Source: Treponema sp. (GTDB lineage: Bacteria > Spirochaetota > Spirochaetia > Treponematales > Treponemataceae). Taken from it: 9,942 nt of DNA. Positions 6,326 to 9,942 of this stretch are shown one piece after another; within the stretch, counting starts at the first letter, position 1, and each line of letters begins with the position of its first letter. The translations under genes and the position numbers were made by a program. The notes beneath the pieces are model-generated. The model worked only from the letters and a program-made list of their open reading frames with translations, made no database searches and was not told the origin of the DNA. The stretch spans positions 1-9,942 of the forward strand of contig JAHAZL010000024.1 in NCBI GenBank assembly GCA_018384055.1, given 5' to 3'.

Positions 6326-8944
6326 CTAATCAAGAAGCCAGTTAGAGAAATCATCAGGGTCTCTATTAGAAGCATAATTGTTTTCTTCTTCAAGTTCAAT
6401 GTTAAGTTCTGAAGAAAGTTTTCCGCTTCTGAGGAAACTCAAGTCAACATGAAGTGGAGCATAATCTGCGTCATCAATAAAGTAATAACCGGACTGCAAC
6501 CTTGCTCTCTTAAGCCTGAAAGTTCCCAAAGTTCTTCCTGTGCTGTCAGTATGCTTGATACAGGTTTCTGTTGGTTCTGTTCCTGGATAATAGTATGCAG
6601 TCATCTTGTAGCCTTCACAATCTGGAGTTAAAAGACCACCGCTCTTTGAACAGACTTCAAGTTCAAGGAGTTCTTCTGGTTTTTCGTCATAGAAAGGCTT
6701 GTATCCCTTTCCCTTGTTTGCGGCACTCATGAAGTCTCCCCATGCAACACCTGCAAGGGTAGAACCCGTAATCGAAAGACCAAGAGACTGACCAGGCTTG
6801 TCGAAACCAAACCAGAATACAGATGTATAATATGGAGTAAATCCTGCAGCCCAGGCATCTGCCCAGTTCTGTGTAGTACCGGTTTTACCTGCAATCGGCA
6901 TGTAGAATTTCTGTCCATGCATGTTTTCAAAACGGAACTTTGATCCCTTTCCCTTGCGTTTTCCAGTTACATAATATGTAGAATCCCAGTCGCTTCCGTA
7001 GCGAAGTGATCCGCTGGCAACAGTCTGCTTCATGATTTCCTGCATGATGAAGGCCGATTCCTGTTTTAGAATCTGTTTGCCGCCTTTCTGAGACTTCTGC
7101 TGTGCACGAAGTTCTTTTTCTGGGTTTAATATTTCATTTCCGTATTTGTCTTCTACAGAGAGTATTGCAATCGGAGTAACTTCCTGACCGTGGTTTGCAA
7201 TTGTTGCGTAAGCCTTTGCCATTTCGATTGGACGAACGGAACATACACCGAGGCCAAGAGGATAAACCCTGTAAAAGTGACGGGCTTCAAGTTCTGATGA
7301 AGGAATGCCAAGAAGTGACGATGTTCTCTTGATTGCAGCATCAAATCCGACAGCATCAAGAACCTTGATTGAAGGAACATTCATGGAATGGGCCAGGGCA
7401 TACCACAAAGGAACATCGCCTTCCCATTGACCCTTAAAGTCCTGCGGAATATATGGTGTGCCGTCTTCCTTGTGGAATACGACGGGAGTATCACTGATTA
7501 TTGCAGTCATGGAAGCAGGATGGCCTTCAAGCATCTGGTGGTTTTCAATTGCTTCTGAATAATACAGTGGCTTGAAAGTTGAACCAGGCTGAAGCTTTGC
7601 CTGTACGGCGCGGATAAACTGGTTTTCCTGGTCGTACTTGGAACCTCCAACCATTGCATCAATGTAACCCGTAGAGTTTTCAAGGGCTATCATTGTTCCT
7701 TCGATGGTAGTCTTTTCGGCATTCTGTTTTGTAAGGGAATTTCCCTTGTTTACGATTTCCGTCTTAAGGGATTCAATGCCGAACATCATTGAGAAAACAT
7801 CGACCATAGGATTGATTTTGTTGCGGTATTCCTTGATTGCTATGGTCTGGTTTCTCTGTTCTGACATCTTCAGGTCAGGCAAGTTGAAGGTAAGGCTCAT
7901 GAGTTCTGTAAAAGGAATGTACTTGCTGAAGGCAGAACGCTCGTGGGAGTTCATTGTCCTCTGGTACATTCTGTTTGCGGCCTTGATGTAGTCCTGCATG
8001 ATTTCGTCTGCTGCCTTCTGATGTGCAAGGTTCAATGATGTGTTTACTGTAAATCCGCTTGTGTAGATGTCTTCAGTTCCATAAATCATGTCGTTGAGGG
8101 TACGCCTTACATATTCACTGAACCAAGGTGCCTCGTTGTTCTGCATTGTGTGTGCAGATGCGCTTGTTCTTGTGTAGTCAAAGTTTGCCCAATATGTGTC
8201 AAAACTTTCGTTTGCTTCTTCTTTCGTGATGTAGCCGGAATCAACCATGGAAGACAAAACGTCCTTCTGTCTTGCCATGGCACGGTTTGGGTGCTCGAAA
8301 GGATTGTAGAACGAAGGGTTTGAAAGCTGAATTACGAGGATTGCAGCTTCAGCCGGAGTGATTTCAGTTGCTCCGTGTCCAAAGTAGTATTTGCTTGCTG
8401 CGTTTACACCGTATGTACCGCCGCCAAAGTATGTTTTGTTGATGTAAAGTTCCAGAATTTCATCTTTTGAAAGATGGCGTTCCATCTGGATTGCCCACCA
8501 GAGTTCGCGGAACTTTCGTTTAATGGAATAGTCGCTGCGGTCTGCATAGAGGGTACCTGCAATCTGCTGTGTAAGGGTAGATCCACCGCCAAGGGATTTA
8601 CGGGTAAGGACACCGACAACGGCACGGGAAAGGGCCTTGAAACTGAAGCCGTGGTGGCTGTAGAAAATGCGGTCTTCACGGGTAAGAAGGGCATCCTTCA
8701 TGTGCTGTGGAAGATCCCTTATGGCAATGATTTCACGGCGCTCATCACTGGCAAATTCAGTAATGAGTTCTCCGTGGACATCAAGAAGCCTTGTTGGAAG
8801 AGCAGTTTCAAAGTCGGTGAAATTTTCTGTATTTATGGTATTAACTGTCGCTGCGAGTCCTTTCCCAAGAAGTGCTCCAAAAACAATGGAAAAGAGAATG
8901 AGCACGCCAAGACTGAATGCAGGCAGATGTTTAGCAATTTTCAT
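6326..8944 (-). CDS. Class A penicillin-binding protein (PBP1A type), glycosyltransferase plus transpeptidase
   Basis: 872-residue bifunctional peptidoglycan synthase (mrcA/ponA type), anchored by an N-terminal helix at about 8-30 with its domains in the periplasm. The GT51 domain shows EDRIFYSHHG (catalytic Glu90) and GGGSTLTQQ (119-127). The transpeptidase domain has all three active-site motifs: STFK (Ser455), SMN (520-522) and KTGT (687-690). Between the domains, about 320-425, lies a roughly 100-residue charged helical stretch (MYQRTMNSHERSAFSKYIPF onward) that I do not match to the usual PBP1A inserts. The C-terminal 150 residues carry two Cys pairs or singles (VCSKSGGLLTPDCEGY) like those in many PBP1A tails. 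I place the start at the ATG at 8944. An upstream in-frame TTG at 8971 would put the promoter -10 box inside the coding region. No Shine-Dalgarno precedes 8944, consistent with a leaderless mRNA. It is first gene of the operon with the ParB-like protein. Confidence 0.95.
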   Translation of the reverse strand: MKIAKHLPAFSLGVLILFSIVFGALLGKGLAATVNTINTENFTDFETALPTRLLDVHGELITEFASDERREIIAIRDLPQHMKDALLTREDRIFYSHHGFSFKALSRAVVGVLTRKSLGGGSTLTQQIAGTLYADRSDYSIKRKFRELWWAIQMERHLSKDEILELYINKTYFGGGTYGVNAASKYYFGHGATEITPAEAAILVIQLSNPSFYNPFEHPNRAMARQKDVLSSMVDSGYITKEEANESFDTYWANFDYTRTSASAHTMQNNEAPWFSEYVRRTLNDMIYGTEDIYTSGFTVNTSLNLAHQKAADEIMQDYIKAANRMYQRTMNSHERSAFSKYIPFTELMSLTFNLPDLKMSEQRNQTIAIKEYRNKINPMVDVFSMMFGIESLKTEIVNKGNSLTKQNAEKTTIEGTMIALENSTGYIDAMVGGSKYDQENQFIRAVQAKLQPGSTFKPLYYSEAIENHQMLEGHPASMTAIISDTPVVFHKEDGTPYIPQDFKGQWEGDVPLWYALAHSMNVPSIKVLDAVGFDAAIKRTSSLLGIPSSELEARHFYRVYPLGLGVCSVRPIEMAKAYATIANHGQEVTPIAILSVEDKYGNEILNPEKELRAQQKSQKGGKQILKQESAFIMQEIMKQTVASGSLRYGSDWDSTYYVTGKRKGKGSKFRFENMHGQKFYMPIAGKTGTTQNWADAWAAGFTPYYTSVFWFGFDKPGQSLGLSITGSTLAGVAWGDFMSAANKGKGYKPFYDEKPEELLELEVCSKSGGLLTPDCEGYKMTAYYYPGTEPTETCIKHTDSTGRTLGTFRLKRARLQSGYYFIDDADYAPLHVDLSFLRSGKLSSELNIELEEENNYASNRDPDDFSNWLLD

Positions 8945-8953
8945 AGTTTGTAC

Positions 8954-8982
8954 ATTATATAGAAAAAACAATACTTATGCAA
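8954..8982 (-). promoter_or_regulatory. Sigma-70-type promoter for the PBP operon (leaderless)
   Basis: On the minus strand TTGCAT (8982-8977), a 17-base spacer with a six-T run, and a perfect TATAAT (8959-8954). Nine bases separate the -10 from the ATG at 8944, so the transcript should start within a few bases of the start codon. The layout closely matches the DUF5718 promoter at 4096-4124. Confidence 0.7.
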
Positions 8983-9021
8983 TTTTATGGAGATTTTTCA
9001 CCTCCAATTTTGCATTGTCTA

Positions 9022-9051
9022 TTGACAGAATCCAGGGTTTTGTGTTATTTT
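9022..9051 (+). promoter_or_regulatory. Promoter of the tRNA-Asp gene
   Basis: A perfect TTGACA -35 (9022-9027), an 18-base spacer ending in an extended TGT, and TATTTT (-10, 9046-9051, 4 of 6 matches). The tRNA begins 11 bases after the -10, giving a very short 5' leader. It points away from the PBP promoter, so the two share a divergent region of about 120 bases. Confidence 0.75.
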
Positions 9052-9062
9052 ACCGACATTAC

Positions 9063-9136
9063 GGGGTGTTAGCGAAGCTGGTTATCGCGCTGGCCTGTCA
9101 CGCCGGAGACCACGGGTTCGAGTCCCGTACATCCCG
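9063..9136 (+). tRNA. tRNA-Asp (anticodon GTC)
   Basis: The full cloverleaf can be folded. The acceptor GGGGTGT pairs with ACATCCC (one G-T). The D stem is GCGA with TCGC. The anticodon stem CTGGC/GCCGG carries the loop CTGTCAC, with anticodon GTC at 9097-9099. The T stem ACGGG/CCCGT carries the TTCGAGT loop. The discriminator base is G, as expected for Asp. No CCA is encoded, so the end must be added by the tRNA nucleotidyltransferase. Confidence 0.96.
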
Positions 9137-9140
9137 ATAA

Positions 9141-9167
9141 AACCTACTCTCTGGAGTAGGTTTTTTT
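9141..9167 (+). terminator. Rho-independent terminator of tRNA-Asp
   Basis: AACCTACTC (9141-9149) pairs with GAGTAGGTT (9154-9162) across a TCTG loop, and the T run continues to 9167. It starts 4 bases after the tRNA, making tRNA-Asp a single-gene unit. Confidence 0.93.
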
Positions 9168-9185
9168 ATATTATGGCTTTAGCCG

Positions 9186-9221
9186 GTGAAAAATATGTAG
9201 CGAAAGCGAAATATTTTTCAC
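9186..9221. repeat. AT-rich hairpin with GAAA loop at the left border of the insertion element
   Basis: GTGAAAAATAT (9186-9196) pairs with ATATTTTTCAC (9211-9221), 11 bp. Inside, GC-GAAA-GC (9200-9207) forms a small tetraloop stem. It lies between the tRNA terminator and the left-end palindrome of the insertion element. It is either the host hairpin next to which the element inserted or part of the element's end; the sequence alone does not decide. Confidence 0.65.
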
Positions 9222-9226
9222 AATAA

Positions 9227-9247
9227 ACCACCTGCTATGCGGGTGGT
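9227..9247 (+). repeat. Left-end subterminal palindrome of the IS200-type element
   Basis: ACCACCTGC (9227-9235) pairs with GCGGGTGGT (9239-9247) across a TAT loop, with one G-T pair. Hairpins of this type are recognised by the TnpA dimer on single-stranded DNA. It shares the CCACC/GGTGG stem with the right-end palindrome. Confidence 0.85.
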
Positions 9248-9273
9248 GCAACAAAAAGCTTATAGCACAAAAA

Positions 9274-9335
9274 AGCTTTACCAAGTTATACAATGTGAGT
9301 AGTTCAAGTTCACTGCGTATAACGGAGGTAAAGCT
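9274..9335 (+). promoter_or_regulatory. tnpA leader stem-loop that covers the ribosome binding site
   Basis: AGCTTTACC (9274-9282) pairs perfectly with GGTAAAGCT (9327-9335). After a small internal loop, GTTATAC (9285-9291) pairs with GTATAAC (9317-9323). The apex holds GTGAGT with GTTCAC (9295-9300 and 9308-9313, two G-T). The GGAGG ribosome site (9324-9328), 10 bases before the ATG, lies in the internal loop and the start of the outer stem, so translation should be repressed. IS200 of Salmonella is known to repress tnpA by such a leader structure. Confidence 0.82.
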
Positions 9336-9338
9336 AAA

Positions 9339-9800
9339 ATGGCAAATCAAAGTAATTCGCTGAGCCACACAAAGTGGCTTTGTAAATATCATATCGTATT
9401 TACACCAAAATATCGACGAAAGGCAATATATGGCCAATACAAAGAAAGTATAGGTCAAATATTGAGGCAGTTGTGTAATTATAAAGGTGTGGAGATTATC
9501 GAGGGGCATTTAATGCCGGATCATATCCATATACTCGTGAGTATCCCGCCAAAATACAGTGTGTCGCAATTTATGGGATATCTGAAAGGCAAGAGTAGTC
9601 TGATGATATTTGATAAACATGCGAACTTGAAATATAAGTTCGGAAATCGGCATTTCTGGAGCGAGGGCTATTACGTGAGCACGGTAGGACTCAACGAGGC
9701 AACAATCAGAAAATATATCGCGGAGCAAGAAGCTCACGATATAGCGATGGACAAACTCAGTGTAAAGGAATACGAAGACCCGTTTACGGGTAGTAAGTAG
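9339..9800 (+). CDS. tnpA: IS200/IS605-family Y1 HUH transposase TnpA
   Basis: 153-residue single-strand DNA transposase, the full usual length, with no frameshift. HIH at 62-64 in the LMPDHIHILVS segment is the HUH metal motif. Tyr126 and Gln130 in IRKYIAEQ match the catalytic Tyr127 and third metal ligand Gln131 of IS608 TnpA. Other family hallmarks are the opening KYHIVFTPKYRRK (16-28), FWSEGYYVSTVGLNEATI (106-123) and a C-terminal EDPF. The enzyme works as a dimer on hairpins at the two ends and moves the element as a single-stranded circle. The start ATG has GGAGG 10 bases upstream, buried in a leader stem. It appears active by sequence, although expression is probably held very low. The stop is followed by the long hairpin-rich right end. 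Confidence 0.96.
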   Translation: MANQSNSLSHTKWLCKYHIVFTPKYRRKAIYGQYKESIGQILRQLCNYKGVEIIEGHLMPDHIHILVSIPPKYSVSQFMGYLKGKSSLMIFDKHANLKYKFGNRHFWSEGYYVSTVGLNEATIRKYIAEQEAHDIAMDKLSVKEYEDPFTGSK

Positions 9801-9806
9801 TGCAAA

Positions 9807-9906
9807 AGGCTCTTCAGAGCCTGCGACGGGTCAAGCTGCAGTGAGCTTGAACGTTAGTGAAAGCCAGCGTCTTGAGACGCCGCTTGAAAACCAGCCTTAT
9901 AGGCTG
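9807..9906 (+). other. Run of four hairpins between tnpA and the right-end palindrome, possible structured RNA
   Basis: Four consecutive stems: AGGCTC/GAGCCT (9807-9822, loop TTCA), TCAAGCT/AGCTTGA (9831-9850), GCGTC/GACGC (9867-9880, loop TTGA) and CAGCCT/AGGCTG (9892-9906, loop TAT). A second GCTTGA at 9882-9887 could replace the one at 9845-9850 in pairing with TCAAGC, giving an alternative fold. No open frame of note is present. Right ends of IS200 elements are normally much shorter. I do not recognise a known RNA family. It may be a noncoding RNA, a relic of an omega RNA, or DNA structure used in transposition. Confidence 0.6.
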
Positions 9907-9910
9907 TGTG

Positions 9911-9937
9911 CAAACCACCCGTTTGACGGGTGGTTTG
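9911..9937 (+). repeat. Right-end subterminal palindrome of the IS200-type element
   Basis: CAAACCACCCGT (9911-9922) pairs perfectly with ACGGGTGGTTTG (9926-9937) across a TTG loop, a 12-bp stem. It is the counterpart of the left-end palindrome, and the element should end a few bases downstream. It has no T run after it, so it is not a standard terminator. Confidence 0.87.
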
Positions 9938-9942
9938 TGATT

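Larger units (their letters stand above)
9222..9942 (+). mobile_element. IS200-type insertion element (tnpA only)
   Basis: IS200/IS605-family element with an intact Y1 HUH transposase and subterminal palindromes at both ends: ACCACCTGC/GCGGGTGGT at the left and CAAACCACCCGT/ACGGGTGGTTTG at the right. The two ends share the word CACAA followed by (TA)AACCACC in inverted orientation. There is no terminal inverted repeat or target duplication, as expected for this single-strand mechanism. The left border could lie anywhere from about 9186 to 9226, and the right border is at or just beyond the window end. No tnpB is seen. tnpA uses ATA, AGG and CGA codons that are scarce in the neighbouring genes, suggesting recent acquisition. 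Confidence 0.85.

Noticed and set aside
5671..6345. A 224-codon open frame on the + strand over the ParB-like gene and the kinase start
   Set aside because: It is antisense to two well-supported genes, has low-complexity Ser/Arg/Phe-rich composition, and has no ribosome site or domain.
8945..8971. TTG start adding nine residues to the PBP
   Set aside because: It would place the promoter -10 box inside the coding region, and the following MKIAKH start fits a signal-anchor better.
8474..9140. Two + strand open frames antisense to the PBP gene, one running through tRNA-Asp
   Set aside because: They overlap the conserved GT51 coding region and the tRNA, so they are shadow frames.
9171..9509. 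112-codon minus-strand frame over the IS left end
   Set aside because: It crosses the leader stem and tnpA 5' half in antisense and has no domain. An antisense RNA is possible there but no protein is supported.
9801..9942. TnpB gene or CRISPR-like array in the IS right end
   Set aside because: There is no open frame of suitable length and no regularly spaced repeat; the region is hairpins only.
9911..9942. Right-end palindrome as a rho-independent terminator
   Set aside because: There is no T tract after the stem; its match to the left-end palindrome makes a transposition role the better reading.

Overview
The window most likely comes from a host-associated or rumen-type treponeme (Spirochaetes). 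This is an inference from gene content: an OadA/OadB sodium-pumping decarboxylase, a nucleoside kinase with a ThrRS-like front end, a class A PBP with a long linker, and AT-leaning intergenic DNA. No 16S or other definitive marker is present.

Region 1 (2-3148, + strand) holds the C-terminal three quarters of the oxaloacetate decarboxylase alpha subunit (oadA), which carries two biotinyl domains, followed by the membrane beta subunit (oadB). A hairpin sits between the two genes. OadA takes CO2 off oxaloacetate onto biotin. OadB releases it from carboxybiotin while pumping Na+ outward. No gamma subunit (oadG) is visible; it may lie upstream of the window.

Region 2 (3156-4157) is a convergent junction. 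A GC-rich hairpin inside an AT-rich inverted repeat separates oadB from a minus-strand DUF5718 gene. That gene has its own promoter so close to the ATG that its mRNA is probably leaderless, and its protein resembles the fumarylacetoacetase-like fold.

Region 3 (4123-8982, minus strand) reads, in transcription order, class A penicillin-binding protein, then a small ParB-type CTPase-domain protein with a hydrophobic cationic tail and no DNA-binding domain, then a uridine-kinase-like protein, then a terminator. The first two genes are 17 bases apart and clearly co-transcribed. The kinase follows after 60 bases and may have an extra promoter. The PBP transcript also looks leaderless.

Region 4 (9022-9942, + strand) holds a tRNA-Asp gene with its own promoter and terminator, then an IS200-type element encoding an intact Y1 HUH transposase (tnpA). 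The element has a left-end hairpin, a leader structure that covers the tnpA ribosome binding site, and an unusually long right end of five hairpins. No tnpB is present in the window.

The observations I rate highest are the structured right end of the tnpA-only element (possible omega-RNA-like or other noncoding RNA) and the membrane-tail ParB-like protein in an operon with a cell-wall synthase.
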